Position numbers and translations under genes: made by a program. Positions 7,817 through 17,141 of a stretch of DNA of 24,325 bases are shown here, piece after piece (within the stretch, counting starts at the first letter, position 1; every line of letters starts with the position of its first letter). This stretch comes from Burkholderiaceae bacterium (GTDB taxonomy: Bacteria; Pseudomonadota; Gammaproteobacteria; Burkholderiales; Burkholderiaceae_C). The DNA is taken from contig JAISNB010000157.1 of assembly GCA_031276435.1 (NCBI GenBank), positions 1 through 24,325 of the forward strand. Reading direction: 5' to 3'. The notes under the pieces were generated by a model. The model was not told the origin of the DNA, searched no databases, and worked only from the letters and a program-made list of their open reading frames with translations.

Positions 7817-8149
7817 GTGTTCATTTCTTCTGCCTTTGCCCAAACCGCCGCTCCGGCCGCTGCCGCCAATACAACAGGTTCTTCGCTCCAGAGCCTGTTT
7901 TTTCTGGGATTGATGTTCGTGGTGCTGTACTTCATCATGATCCGGCCCCAGATGAAAAAGCAGAAAGAGCACAAGGCCATGATCGACGCGCTGGCCAAAA
8001 GCGACGAGGTCATCACCGCCGGTGGCATCGCGGGCAAGGTCACGGCCCTGACGGACAGTTTTGTCACCCTGCAAATTGCCAGCAATGTCGAAGTGCAAAT
8101 GCAGCGTTCGGCCATCATGCAGGTATTGCCCAAAGGAACCATCAAGTAA
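7817..8149 (+). CDS. yajC: Preprotein translocase subunit YajC
   Basis: A 110-residue membrane protein, the usual length, and part of the SecD-SecF-YajC accessory complex of SecYEG. It has one transmembrane helix at about residues 24-44 (SLFFLGLMFVVLYFIMIRPQMKKQ is the family hallmark) and then a soluble domain with EVITAGGIAGKVTAL and SNVEVQMQRSAI. The start is a GTG at 7817 with GGGAG seven bases upstream; upstream residues in the open frame are low-complexity and unlike YajC, so a longer start is unlikely. It is the first gene of the yajC-secD-secF group and is followed by a 110-base gap before secD. Confidence 0.95.
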   Translation: MFISSAFAQTAAPAAAANTTGSSLQSLFFLGLMFVVLYFIMIRPQMKKQKEHKAMIDALAKSDEVITAGGIAGKVTALTDSFVTLQIASNVEVQMQRSAIMQVLPKGTIK

Positions 8150-8259
8150 GGCTTGACTTGCTTTTTTGCCATTTTCTGACACGCGCGCGACGCCACTGAC
8201 AAGAGCGCATCCGCAAGAGATCCGCCAGCCGGGGCCGCGCGCTTTTCCAATTTCGCACC

Positions 8260-10179
8260 ATGAACCGTTACCCGCTCTGGAAGTACGCGATCATCCTCGT
8301 CGCGCTGCTGGTGGCCGTGATCTACACGCTGCCCAATTTTTTTGGGGAAGCGCCAGCCGTACAGGTTTCCGCCGCCAAAGTCACTGCCAAAGTCACCGCC
8401 GACACCGAAACCCGGGTGCGCAACGCCTTGCAGGGTGCGGGCATTGGGACCGATCAGATCGCGCTCGAAGACGACGGCTCGGTGCGCGCCCGCTTTGACA
8501 GCCCCGACGATCAACTCAAGGCGCGCGACGCGATCGAGCGCGCGCTCAACCCCGACGCCGCCGACCCGGCCTACGTGGTGGCACTGAACCTGGTCTCGCG
8601 CTCGCCCGCGTGGCTTGCCAGCCTGCACGCCAGGCCCATGTATCTGGGCCTTGACCTGCGCGGCGGCGTGCACTTCATGCTCCAGGTGGACATGCGCGCG
8701 GCCATCACCAACAACCTGGATTCGCAGGCCAGCGATTTGCGCCAGACCCTGCGCGAAAAGGAAATCCGCCACGGCGGCATCAACCGGGACGGCGACAGCA
8801 TTGTGGTGCGCGCGCGCGACGAGGCCACGCAAAACGCCGTGCGCGAAGTCATCGCCGAGCGCCTGCCCGAGATGAACGTCGCTCCCGGCGGCACCGGCGG
8901 CGAGCCAACGCTGGTGGCCACCTTCAAGCCCGAGGCGCTCAAGCGGGTTCAGGAAAAGGCGCTTGAGCAAAACATCAGCACGCTGAAAAACCGCGTCAAC
9001 GCGCTGGGCGTATCCGAACCCGTGATCCAGCGGCAGGGCATCGACCGCATCGTCGTGCAACTGCCCGGCGTGCAGGACACGACCCGGGCCAAGGCCATTC
9101 TGGGCCGCACCGCCACGCTGGAAATGCGCATGGTCGATGAAAGCGCCGAGGGGCGCGCTGCCGAAAGAAACGCCGGCCCCGTGCCTTTCGGGTCTGAAAG
9201 ATTCCTGACGCGCGAGGGCATTCCGGTCATCGTCAAGCGCGAAGTCGTCGTCACCGGCGACAACCTGACGGACGCGCAGCCCGGCTTCGACTCGCAAAAC
9301 CAAAAGCCCAAAGTTGATCTTGAACTGGATGCCAGGGGCGGAAAAATCGTGCGCGATGTGAGCAGCAAAAACCTGCAAAAGCGCATGGCCATCATCCTGT
9401 TTGAAAAGGGCAAGGGCGAGGTGCTGACCGCCCCGCAAATCCAGGGCGAGTTGGGCACGCGCTTCCAGATTTCTGGCGCCATGTCGATTACCGAAGCCAA
9501 CGACCTGGCCTTGCTGCTGCGCGCGGGCGCGCTGGCCGCGCCGATGGAAATCATTGAAGAGCGCACCATTGGCCCGAGCCTGGGCGCCGACCAGATTGCC
9601 CAGGGTTTTCACAGCGTTGCCTGGGGCTTTGTGGCGATCGTCATCTTCATGTGCCTTTATTACGCCATGTTTGGCGTGTTCTCCAGCGTTGCCCTAGCCT
9701 TCAACCTGCTGCTGCTGGTGGCCATTTTGTCCATGTTGCAGGCCACCTTGACCCTGCCGGGCATGGCGGCCATGGCGCTGGCGCTGGGCATGGCCATTGA
9801 CGCCAACGTGCTTATCAATGAGCGCATCCGCGAGGAGTTGCGCGAAGGCGCGACCCCGCAAATGGCCATTCACACCGGTTATAACCGCGCCTGGGCCACC
9901 ATTCTGGACTCCAACGTCACCACGCTGATTGCCGGTGTGGCGCTGCTGACCTTTGGCTCCGGGCCGATCCGCGGCTTTGCCGTGGTGCATTGCATCGGCA
10001 TTCTCACGTCCATGTTTTCGGCCGTGTTCTTCTCGCGCGGGCTGGTCAACCTCTGGTATGGTCGCAAGAAACGCTTGCAGGCCGTCTCCATCGGGACGGT
10101 CTGGAAGCCCGCCGGAGGAGAAGGCAAACCGGCGGCAGTGGCGGCGGCAATGGCCGATTTCAGCGGCAACGCCAACTAA
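8260..10179 (+). CDS. secD: Protein translocase subunit SecD
   Basis: A 639-residue inner-membrane protein. With SecF it uses the proton gradient to pull exported proteins out of SecYEG on the periplasmic side. There is an N-terminal helix (residues 9-27), then the large periplasmic P1 region containing LGLDLRGGVHFMLQVDM near residue 129 and TLKNRVNALGVSEPVIQRQG near 240. Five C-terminal membrane helices start near residue 450 and include GMAIDANVLINERIREEL and the late SMFSAVFFSRGLVNLWYG. The acidic residue in GMAIDANVL is the conserved helix-4 position. The C-terminal tail (SIGTVWKP onward) resembles betaproteobacterial SecD. The start lacks a strong ribosome binding site. The next gene, secF, begins 18 bases later. 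Confidence 0.97.
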   Translation: MNRYPLWKYAIILVALLVAVIYTLPNFFGEAPAVQVSAAKVTAKVTADTETRVRNALQGAGIGTDQIALEDDGSVRARFDSPDDQLKARDAIERALNPDAADPAYVVALNLVSRSPAWLASLHARPMYLGLDLRGGVHFMLQVDMRAAITNNLDSQASDLRQTLREKEIRHGGINRDGDSIVVRARDEATQNAVREVIAERLPEMNVAPGGTGGEPTLVATFKPEALKRVQEKALEQNISTLKNRVNALGVSEPVIQRQGIDRIVVQLPGVQDTTRAKAILGRTATLEMRMVDESAEGRAAERNAGPVPFGSERFLTREGIPVIVKREVVVTGDNLTDAQPGFDSQNQKPKVDLELDARGGKIVRDVSSKNLQKRMAIILFEKGKGEVLTAPQIQGELGTRFQISGAMSITEANDLALLLRAGALAAPMEIIEERTIGPSLGADQIAQGFHSVAWGFVAIVIFMCLYYAMFGVFSSVALAFNLLLLVAILSMLQATLTLPGMAAMALALGMAIDANVLINERIREELREGATPQMAIHTGYNRAWATILDSNVTTLIAGVALLTFGSGPIRGFAVVHCIGILTSMFSAVFFSRGLVNLWYGRKKRLQAVSIGTVWKPAGGEGKPAAVAAAMADFSGNAN

Positions 10180-10197
10180 AGCCAGGGAGAGAAAAAC

Positions 10198-11154
10198 ATG
10201 GAATTTTTCAAAATCCGCAGAGACATCCCGTTCATGCGCCACGCGCTGGTGCTCAACGTCATTTCGTTTGTGACTTTCGCGCTGGCCGTTTTCTTTCTGG
10301 TCACGCGCGGACTGCACCTCTCGGTGGAATTTACCGGCGGCACCGTGATCGAGGTGGCCTACAGCCAGGCGGCTGACCTGCCGCAAATCCGCGGTACGGT
10401 CGAAAAACTGGGCTACGAAGACGTGCAGGTGCAGAACTTTGGCACCTCGCGCGATGTCATCATCCGGCTGCCCGTGCAAAAGGACCAGACCAGCGCGCAG
10501 CAAAGCCAGCAGGTGCTGCAAGCGCTGGAAGCGGCCAATCCGGACGTTACCATGCGGCGCACCGAATTCGTCGGCCCGCAGGTGGGGCAGGAGTTGGCCG
10601 TCGGCGGACTCTGGGCGCTGGCCAGCGTGATCGCCGGCATCATGATTTACCTGGCCATTCGCTTCGAGTGGAAGTACGCCGTCTCCGGCATCATCGCCAA
10701 CTTGCACGATGTCGTCATCATCATGGGCTTTTTTGCCTTCTTCCAGTGGGAGTTTTCGCTGTCCGTGCTGGCCGGAGTGCTGGCCGTGCTGGGCTACTCG
10801 GTCAACGAATCGGTGGTGATCTTCGACCGGATTCGCGAAGCCTTCCGGCGCTACCGCAAGATGACAACCGTGGAAGTCATCAACCACGCCATCACGGCCA
10901 ACATCAGCCGCACCATCATCACGCACGCCTCCACGCAGGCCATGGTGCTGTCCATGCTGCTGTTTGGCGGCCCCACACTGCACAACTTTGCCCTGGCGCT
11001 GACCATTGGCATCTGCTTTGGCATTTATTCGTCGGTGTTCGTGGCCGCGGCCATTGCCATGTGGCTGAACGCCAAGCGCGAAGATCTGGTCAAGGGCGGC
11101 GGCGCGCGCAAGGAGCACGATCCGGCCAACCCCAACGCGGGCGCGGTGGTCTGA
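10198..11154 (+). CDS. secF: Protein translocase subunit SecF
   Basis: A 318-residue partner of SecD with six membrane helices. Helix 1 is at residues 16-40, followed by SVEFTGGTVIEV (the SecF counterpart of the SecD LDLRGG region), a short periplasmic domain, VGPQVGQEL near residue 125, and the conserved GYSVNESVVIFDRIRE near 200. These assign SecF without doubt. A strong GGGAGAG ribosome binding site precedes the ATG. It is 18 bases after secD, so the two are co-transcribed. The C-terminal tail is short, charged and rich in Gly and Asn. Confidence 0.97.
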   Translation: MEFFKIRRDIPFMRHALVLNVISFVTFALAVFFLVTRGLHLSVEFTGGTVIEVAYSQAADLPQIRGTVEKLGYEDVQVQNFGTSRDVIIRLPVQKDQTSAQQSQQVLQALEAANPDVTMRRTEFVGPQVGQELAVGGLWALASVIAGIMIYLAIRFEWKYAVSGIIANLHDVVIIMGFFAFFQWEFSLSVLAGVLAVLGYSVNESVVIFDRIREAFRRYRKMTTVEVINHAITANISRTIITHASTQAMVLSMLLFGGPTLHNFALALTIGICFGIYSSVFVAAAIAMWLNAKREDLVKGGGARKEHDPANPNAGAVV

Positions 11155-11194
11155 CGCGGCGCCCGCGCAGCCCCACGCCTGAAACCGACTGACC

Positions 11195-13813
11195 ATGCCC
11201 CGTCCGCCAGCCACCAGCCCCAACCCCGCGCGCAAAGCGCGCCTGCTGTTCGTGCAGGCGCTCGATGCCGCGATTGCGGAGCTGGCGCCCATCGTGCAGG
11301 AGCGCCTGAACACGCTTGCGCAGGGACAGGGCGGCAGCGGCGGCAAGCTGACTTCGGTTGCCGAGCTGCAAATGGCGATGGACGCCTCGATGACCTTCCA
11401 GCGCGAGCACCCGCAATGGGTGCAGACCGCGCGCCGGCTCTGGCACGAGGCGCTGGAAAACATGGGCAAATCCACGTCCGCGGCAGAGCGCGACCTGCGC
11501 AACGCCAATCTGGACTTCAGCCTGGTCGATGACGAAAGCGTCGAGCGCAAAATCCTCGCCTCGCGCGTGAGCCTGACCGTCTACGACAAGGCAAGCGCCG
11601 AAATCAACGACCTGAAAATCCGCATGCAGCGGCTGGAGCAGCGCACCGAATTGTTGCGCGACGATGTGCTGCGCCCGGAAATCCTGGCCGACCGGCTCAT
11701 TGAGGCCTGGGTGTCGCGCGGCCTGACGCGCGCCATGTGGATCATGGTGCAAGACGCCCTGCGCGCGCCATTGGCCGAGCGCATGACCAAGGCCTACCAC
11801 GACGTCAACCAGTTCCTGATCCAGCAAGGCGTCGTCCCCAGCATCAACCTGAAAGACCTGGTGCGGCGCACCGAAGGCGGTGGTGGTGGTGGTGGCGGCG
11901 CGTCCAGGGCGCGCGCGGATGAGCAGCAGGCGCGCGGCAGCGACAGCCAGCAGCAGCATCTTGGCGGCGGCGCAGGCGGCGGGGGTGGTGGCGCGCCCTA
12001 CCCGGCCTATCCGCCCGGCGGTGGTGGTGGCGGATACGCGGGCGATGGATACGCTGGCGGCGGTGTGGGCGAAGGCGACGGCACAGGCCCGGCGTTTTTT
12101 GGCCGCATGCGCTGGGGTTCGGCGCGCAGCAGGCGCCAGATTGCCGCCGCGGCTGCTTTGCGCGCGGATTCCACATTTCCGCAGTTTGCGCATTCCCTGC
12201 CTGGCGATGCCGAGCCGCCCATTGCTGGCGTGCGCGCCTCCATGCTGGCGCAGGCCGCACAGGAAACGCGCATGCTCACAGCCGCCGCGCCCATGGCGCG
12301 CGTGCGCGCACACGGCGTGCTGGCGCAAATCCGGCGTTTCATCGCGGACCGCGTGCACGGCTTTGATTCGGCGGGGCCGCGCGAGACGCTTTCCTCGCAA
12401 CTGGCCACGGCGCTGGCGCCGCCGCCAGCGGCTGCTGCAGCGGACAGCCTGTCCACGCTGGTCATCGACTCCAAAACCATCGCGCTGGACAAACCCGGTG
12501 CCGACGGCGGCCCCGTGAGCGTGCGCGCGGTTGCCGCCCAACTGCGGCAACGCGCCACCGAACTGAAGGCCAAGACCACCAAGGCCAGCGAAAAAGCCAT
12601 CATCGAAGTGGTGGCCCTGATGTTCCAGGCCATTCTGGCCGAAGACCGCATCCCGGCCAGCCTGCGCGTGTGGTTTGCCCGGCTGCAAATTCCCGTGCTG
12701 CGCCTGGCGCTGGCCGAGCCTGATTTTTTCTCTTCGGCCCAGCATCCGGCGCGCCAGTTGATTGACCGCATGGGCGCTTGTGCCATGGGTTTTGACGCGC
12801 GCAACATCGCCGACGACCAACTGGAAACCGAAATCAAGCGCATCGTCCAGGTCATCGAGCAATACCCCGAAACCGGCCGCCGCGTGTTCCAGTTGGTGCT
12901 CGACGAGTTCAAGAAATTCCTCGGCCAGTCGCTGGCCGACAACGACGCCACGCAGTTTGCGGCCTCGCTGGCGCAGCGCATGGAGCAAAAGGAAGCCCTG
13001 GCCATTCAGTACACCATCGATTTGCGCAAGATGCTGACCTCGGTGCCCGTCAACGACCAGGTGCGCGACTTTCTGCTTCACGTCTGGTCCGAGGTACTGG
13101 CCATGGCAACCGTGCGCCACGGCGCGCAGCACGAAGTCACCTTGCGCTACAAGCGTGCCGCAGCCGAGTTGCTGTGGGCCGTCAGTCCCAAGCAAAGCCG
13201 CGCCGAGCGCGCCCGCGTGCCCCAGCAGCTTGCGCCGCTGGTGCAGCTTTTGCGCGAAGGCATGGGTTCCGTGGGCGTTGACTCGCTGGAGCAGGACAGT
13301 TTCGTCAAGCAGATCAACATGGCCGTGACCCGCGCTTTCGTATCGCGCGGCGAGGGCATCAGCCAGGAGAAGCTGGCCGAACTCTCGCACGGACTGGAAA
13401 GCCTGGCCGACGCCGTGCCCGACAACGCCGAAGGCGATGTGCTGCTCGATCCCCAATCGCTCGAACTGATGTTTGGTACCGACGCCTCGGGCATGGAAGT
13501 CATTGCCACGGGCGGCTCGCAACCCACGGCGGCCATACTGGCCTGGGCGGCTGAACTGGAGCTGGGCATCTGGTTCACTCTGGACTATGGCGGCGCTGTC
13601 ACCCAGGTGCAATACGTGTGGCGCAGCAAGCGGCGGCAATTGCACCTGTTCAGCAGCGCGGCGGGCCAGATCTACATGGTGCAAACGCTGCGCATGGCTT
13701 CGTACTTGCAGGCTGGCCTGCTGGCGCCGCTGGAAGAAGAGGCGCTGACCGTGCGCGCCACGCGCGACGCGCTGGCAAAACTCAACGCCACACCCGATCG
13801 GCTGCTGCACTAG
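11195..13813 (+). CDS. DUF1631 family protein with a glycine-rich linker
   Basis: An 872-residue cytoplasmic-looking protein with no signal peptide or membrane helix. It matches the DUF1631 family, whose function is unknown. The N-terminal part is predicted mostly helical (1-225). A low-complexity stretch follows (about 228-300), with eight or more glycines in a row, a second Gly run and PYPAYPPGGGGGGYAG. The conserved core (about 460-575) has ASEKAIIEVVALMFQAIL, ARLQIPVLRLAL, FFSSAQHPARQLIDRMG and a helical IVQVIEQ segment. The C-terminus (about 790-870) has the family ending QLHLFSSAAGQIYMVQ. It starts 40 bases after secF on the same strand, so read-through from the sec genes is possible, but no link to export is shown. 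The following gene converges on it. Confidence 0.85.
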   Translation: MPRPPATSPNPARKARLLFVQALDAAIAELAPIVQERLNTLAQGQGGSGGKLTSVAELQMAMDASMTFQREHPQWVQTARRLWHEALENMGKSTSAAERDLRNANLDFSLVDDESVERKILASRVSLTVYDKASAEINDLKIRMQRLEQRTELLRDDVLRPEILADRLIEAWVSRGLTRAMWIMVQDALRAPLAERMTKAYHDVNQFLIQQGVVPSINLKDLVRRTEGGGGGGGGASRARADEQQARGSDSQQQHLGGGAGGGGGGAPYPAYPPGGGGGGYAGDGYAGGGVGEGDGTGPAFFGRMRWGSARSRRQIAAAAALRADSTFPQFAHSLPGDAEPPIAGVRASMLAQAAQETRMLTAAAPMARVRAHGVLAQIRRFIADRVHGFDSAGPRETLSSQLATALAPPPAAAAADSLSTLVIDSKTIALDKPGADGGPVSVRAVAAQLRQRATELKAKTTKASEKAIIEVVALMFQAILAEDRIPASLRVWFARLQIPVLRLALAEPDFFSSAQHPARQLIDRMGACAMGFDARNIADDQLETEIKRIVQVIEQYPETGRRVFQLVLDEFKKFLGQSLADNDATQFAASLAQRMEQKEALAIQYTIDLRKMLTSVPVNDQVRDFLLHVWSEVLAMATVRHGAQHEVTLRYKRAAAELLWAVSPKQSRAERARVPQQLAPLVQLLREGMGSVGVDSLEQDSFVKQINMAVTRAFVSRGEGISQEKLAELSHGLESLADAVPDNAEGDVLLDPQSLELMFGTDASGMEVIATGGSQPTAAILAWAAELELGIWFTLDYGGAVTQVQYVWRSKRRQLHLFSSAAGQIYMVQTLRMASYLQAGLLAPLEEEALTVRATRDALAKLNATPDRLLH

Positions 13814-13848
13814 TTGCCGCGCGCACACCGCGCGCCGCGCATCAAGAG

Positions 13849-15024
13849 TCAGGCGCTGCTCAGGCGCTGGAACAGTCCGCCGGGCAGGCGCGCCACATGG
13901 CCTTGCAGTTCCATCTCCAGCAATTGCGCCTGAAGCTGCGCCGTGTCCAGGCCGGTTCGCGCTTGCAAGGCGTCCAGGCTCACGGGATCGGCGCCCAATG
14001 CTTGCAGCAGCGGCGTGTCCTCTGGCGAGGCCGCAGCCACCAGGGCTGCGCCCGGCAAGGCGGCGGCGGCAGGCGCTTGCGCCGCCGCCATCGGCACGCG
14101 CAACTCTTCCAGCACGTCCCGCGCGCTTTCCACCAGTTTGGCGCCCTGCTTGATCAAGCCATGGCAGCCGCGGGACTGGACGCTGTGGATCGAGCCGGGA
14201 ATGGCAAAAACCTCTTTGCCCTGCTCGGCGGCCAGCCGCGCCGTGATGAGCGATCCCGATTGCAGGGCCGCCTCCACCACCAGCGCGCCCTGGCTCAGCC
14301 CGGCGATGAGCCGGTTGCGCTTGGGAAAGTTGGCCGCCAGCGGCGGCGTGCCCAGGTGGTATTCGCTGAAGATGACGCCGTTTTGCGCGATGCGGTGCGC
14401 CAGCGCGCGGTTGCGGCTGGGGTACACCCGGTCGAGTCCCGTGCCGACCACGGCCACGGTGGCCGGGCGTGCGCTGCCCGTGCCCTCCTCGGCTGCCTGC
14501 AAAGCGCCCTCGTGCGCTGCCGCGTCAATGCCCAGCGCCAGGCCCGAGACCACCGTCAGCCCGGCATCGACGAATGCCCGGGCAAACTGGCGCGCGTTAA
14601 TCGCGCCCTGCGGCGTGGGATTGCGGCTGCCCACCATGGCCAGCGCCGCCGCCCCGTCCAGAACGCCAGCGCCCAATTGCCCCAGCGCATACAGCATCAC
14701 GGGCGGGTCTTCCATGCACAGCAGCGCAGGCGGATAGAGCGCGTCGCCCAGCGTGACCAGGCGGCGCTGCATGCCGCCGCTGCTTTGGGCGTCCCCGCCT
14801 TCAAGCCAGCGCGCCGTGGTTTCCGCGGTTTGGGCCAGACGATCGGGCGTTTGCCGCAGCGCGCGCGCCTGCGCGCTGGAAACCACTTGCTCCAGCGCCC
14901 GGGTTGACTGGGAAAAAATGGCTTGCGGCAAGCCAAAGGCTGCCAGCAAGCGCCGCGCCGCGTCGTTGCCCACGCCCGGCGTCAGTGCCAGGCGCAACCA
15001 AGCGGTCAGCGCCTCATGCTCCAT
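13849..15024 (-). CDS. dprA: DNA-processing protein DprA
   Basis: A 391-residue DNA-processing protein. It binds incoming single-stranded DNA during natural transformation and loads RecA. A SAM-like N-terminal part (1-75) is followed by the Rossmann-like DprA/Smf core: MVGSRNPT (130-137), VVSGLALGIDAAAH (158-171), the DNA-binding stretch PPLAANFPKRNRLIAGLS (227-244), EAALQSGSLITA (251-262) and the GCHGLIKQGA region near 287. A C-terminal winged-helix domain (about 325-391, LQAQLLEMELQGHVARLPGGLFQRL) is present. The core is complete and there is no frameshift. It lies 74 bases after the LysM gene, probably on the same transcript, the common partner arrangement next to def-fmt. Confidence 0.96.
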   Translation of the reverse strand: MEHEALTAWLRLALTPGVGNDAARRLLAAFGLPQAIFSQSTRALEQVVSSAQARALRQTPDRLAQTAETTARWLEGGDAQSSGGMQRRLVTLGDALYPPALLCMEDPPVMLYALGQLGAGVLDGAAALAMVGSRNPTPQGAINARQFARAFVDAGLTVVSGLALGIDAAAHEGALQAAEEGTGSARPATVAVVGTGLDRVYPSRNRALAHRIAQNGVIFSEYHLGTPPLAANFPKRNRLIAGLSQGALVVEAALQSGSLITARLAAEQGKEVFAIPGSIHSVQSRGCHGLIKQGAKLVESARDVLEELRVPMAAAQAPAAAALPGAALVAAASPEDTPLLQALGADPVSLDALQARTGLDTAQLQAQLLEMELQGHVARLPGGLFQRLSSA

Positions 15025-15098
15025 GCGGCAGGCGTGGTGGATGTGCTGCTGCAGGGTTGCGACGCTTTTGCCCCTAGGCTAGCTGCCTGTGCGCGCCT

Positions 15099-16388
15099 TC
15101 AGTTGGGGTTGGTGAGCCGGTCTCCCACCTGCACGGGCCGGAGAATTTCGGTGACCAGCAGGTAAGACACCCGGTCAAAAACCCGGAACACCATGCCCAC
15201 GCCATTGCGCTCGTTCGGCAATTTGAGCAGTTGCTTGCCCGGCGTGGTCTTGTCGACAATTTGCGCGCCGGTGGACATGAGCGCCAGCACATGCCCCGGC
15301 TCGATGCCGTCGTCGCGCCCCTTGTTGATGGACACGATCTGGTTCTGGCCCACGCTGCGCACGGCGTTGCCGTACACCGAGACCACTTGCGCGTTGACCT
15401 CAAGCTCGGGCGCGCGCGGCACATAGTTCGCGTATTCGCGCTCGGGTTCGGGCAGCAGGCGGTCGCCCGGTTTGATTTCTTCCTTGGCCGTGTCCACATC
15501 CACCGTGGCGGGCACGGCCAGGGTGCGCAGCGTCTTGCGCTCGACATTGAGGAAGGTGCTGGATTCGGAAGGCACGGTTTCCACCGTTTCGCCGCGCTCC
15601 AGAAACACGTGCCCCACGTACTGGGCTTCAAAACCGAGCACCTGGTTGGTTGCCGGGTCTTTCAGGGCAACGGCTTCGCGAAATACGCGGTATTTGCGCG
15701 GCACGCCTTCTTCCAGCAAAAATGGCTGCCCCGCCGGGCCGCGCGCGTAGGCGCGGTCGCCCTTGCCGATGAGCACGCGGTCATCGGTGGTCGCCACGAT
15801 GCGCGGCGCGTGCTGGAAGGTGTCGTCATCGACCACCAGCGGCTCGGCCAGGAATGGCTCGATCAAATGCGGCGGCAGCGTGGGCAACGGCCCGTTGCCA
15901 AGCTGCTCGATGCGCGTTTGCGGCGTCAGGCGCACGGTTTGCATCTGGCCGCCGCGGGCGCTGAGCCAAGCCCGGTCGCCGCGGCGCTCCAGATACAGCA
16001 CTTGCCCCGGATAAATCAGGTGCGGGTTGCTGATCTGCTGCTTGTTCATGGCCCACAACTGGGGCCATTGCCAGGGCGCGCGCAGGAACTTGCCTGAAAT
16101 GCCCCACAGCGTGTCGCCCGCGCGCACGCTGTACTGCTCAGGCGCGTTGGGCGCCAGTTCAGTCAGCGGCACGCCAACAGGCTCCGCAGTTTGCTGCACA
16201 GCGGCTGGCTCTGCCGGAGCAGGCGTGACCGCAAGCACAGGCGCTGCGGTGGCAGCGGCATTGGCAGCAGGTTGATCGGACGCGGTTTGTGCAACCGCGC
16301 AGGCGCTGGCGGCCAGCGCGAGGCCTCCCATGGCAACACGGGCCGCGCAGGCCAGACGGTGAAGCTCTTCAGTGTGAACGTGTTTCAT
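15099..16388 (-). CDS. Exported LysM-domain protein
   Basis: A 429-residue protein. Residues 1-33 form a signal peptide (charged start, GGLALAASACAVA, cut before Gln34), followed by an Ala/Pro-rich linker. One LysM domain at about 86-133 (YSVRAGDTLWGISGKF...NPHLIYPGQVLYL) should bind peptidoglycan. The rest (140-429) is a conserved betaproteobacterial region of beta-rich character with no enzyme motif that I recognise; it recalls the LysM proteins usually annotated beside dprA. I chose the ATG at 16388 over an in-frame ATG at 16523 because it begins the signal peptide; no clear ribosome binding site is visible at it. A structural or regulatory envelope role is likely; the exact function is unknown. 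Confidence 0.88.
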   Translation of the reverse strand: MKHVHTEELHRLACAARVAMGGLALAASACAVAQTASDQPAANAAATAAPVLAVTPAPAEPAAVQQTAEPVGVPLTELAPNAPEQYSVRAGDTLWGISGKFLRAPWQWPQLWAMNKQQISNPHLIYPGQVLYLERRGDRAWLSARGGQMQTVRLTPQTRIEQLGNGPLPTLPPHLIEPFLAEPLVVDDDTFQHAPRIVATTDDRVLIGKGDRAYARGPAGQPFLLEEGVPRKYRVFREAVALKDPATNQVLGFEAQYVGHVFLERGETVETVPSESSTFLNVERKTLRTLAVPATVDVDTAKEEIKPGDRLLPEPEREYANYVPRAPELEVNAQVVSVYGNAVRSVGQNQIVSINKGRDDGIEPGHVLALMSTGAQIVDKTTPGKQLLKLPNERNGVGMVFRVFDRVSYLLVTEILRPVQVGDRLTNPN

Positions 16389-16570
16389 TGTTGGTTTCGG
16401 CAACGAATATTCTTGATAAAGCACTGTACATTTTGCATCCAACTCCTTGTTCCGGCAACGAAAATCGCCATTTCCGCACCCCGGAAGTCCGAAAAATAGC
16501 GAAAATAGCCACATCTGTTGCAATCTTGCGCCTCAATCCGCCCGGATCCGGCCGTTTTTTGCGTTCTCCC

Positions 16571-17098
16571 ATGGCACAGCTTTCCATCCTGCGTTACCCC
16601 GATCCCCGCCTGCACAAGGTGGCCCAACCCGTTGGCCGTGTTGACGCACGCGCGCGCGCCCTCGTGGCCGACATGCTGGAGACCATGTACGCAGCGCGCG
16701 GCATTGGCCTGGCCGCCACGCAGGTGGACGTGCACGAGCGCGTGGTGGTCATCGATGTATCTGAAGAGCGCAACCAGCCGCTTGTCCTCATCAATCCGGA
16801 AATCACCTGGGCCAGTCCGGAGCGCGTGCGCGGCGACGAAGGCTGCCTGTCGGTGCCCGACATCTACGATGGCGTCGAGCGCGCGGCGCGCGTCAAAGTC
16901 ACGGCGCTCGATCTGGACGGCCAGTCGCGCACGCTCGAAGCCGACGGCCTGCTGGCCGTGTGCATCCAGCACGAACTGGATCACTTGCAAGGCAAGGTGT
17001 TCGTCGAATACCTGTCGCCGCTCAAGCGCAGCCGCATCAAGGCCAAGCTACAAAAACAAGAGCGCGAGAGGCTGAAACAATCAGCGCCCGCTTTATGA
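16571..17098 (+). CDS. def: Peptide deformylase
   Basis: A 175-residue metalloenzyme that removes the formyl group from nascent proteins. All three signature motifs are present: GIGLAATQ (44-51), EGCLS (90-94, Cys92 a metal ligand) and QHELDH (133-138, with His134 and His138 as ligands and Glu135 catalytic). The open frame extends to 16289, but the ATG at 16571 gives the canonical MAQLSILRYPDPRL start, right before the known first strand. No convincing ribosome binding site is seen. The gene is divergent from the LysM gene and 43 bases ahead of fmt, with which it forms the usual def-fmt pair. Confidence 0.97.
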   Translation: MAQLSILRYPDPRLHKVAQPVGRVDARARALVADMLETMYAARGIGLAATQVDVHERVVVIDVSEERNQPLVLINPEITWASPERVRGDEGCLSVPDIYDGVERAARVKVTALDLDGQSRTLEADGLLAVCIQHELDHLQGKVFVEYLSPLKRSRIKAKLQKQERERLKQSAPAL

Positions 17099-17141
17099 CT
17101 ACCGCCTTTCCCGCCGCGTCGTTCTTTTGGGTGTTCCACGC

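Noticed and set aside
7798..9612. 604-codon minus-strand open frame over yajC-secD
   Set aside because: Shadow produced by the GC-rich codon pattern of secD; no domain and no sensible start.
9694..11550. 618-codon minus-strand open frame over secD-secF
   Set aside because: Antisense to secD and secF with a His/Gly/Asp-rich composition typical of shadows.
11872..12060. Gly-codon repeats in the DUF1631 gene as a tandem repeat or assembly error
   Set aside because: The reading frame stays open and the conserved domains on both sides are in the same frame, so it reads as a natural low-complexity linker.
11090..13828. 912-codon minus-strand open frame over the DUF1631 gene
   Set aside because: Longer than the true gene but has no domain; the plus strand has conserved DUF1631 motifs throughout.
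13818..13834. CGCGCG-CACAC-CGCGCG hairpin between DUF1631 and dprA as a bidirectional terminator
   Set aside because: Stem is short, made of simple CG repeats, and no T run follows on either strand.
13618..14907. 429-codon plus-strand open frame opposite dprA
   Set aside because: Antisense to dprA, whose full motif set is intact.
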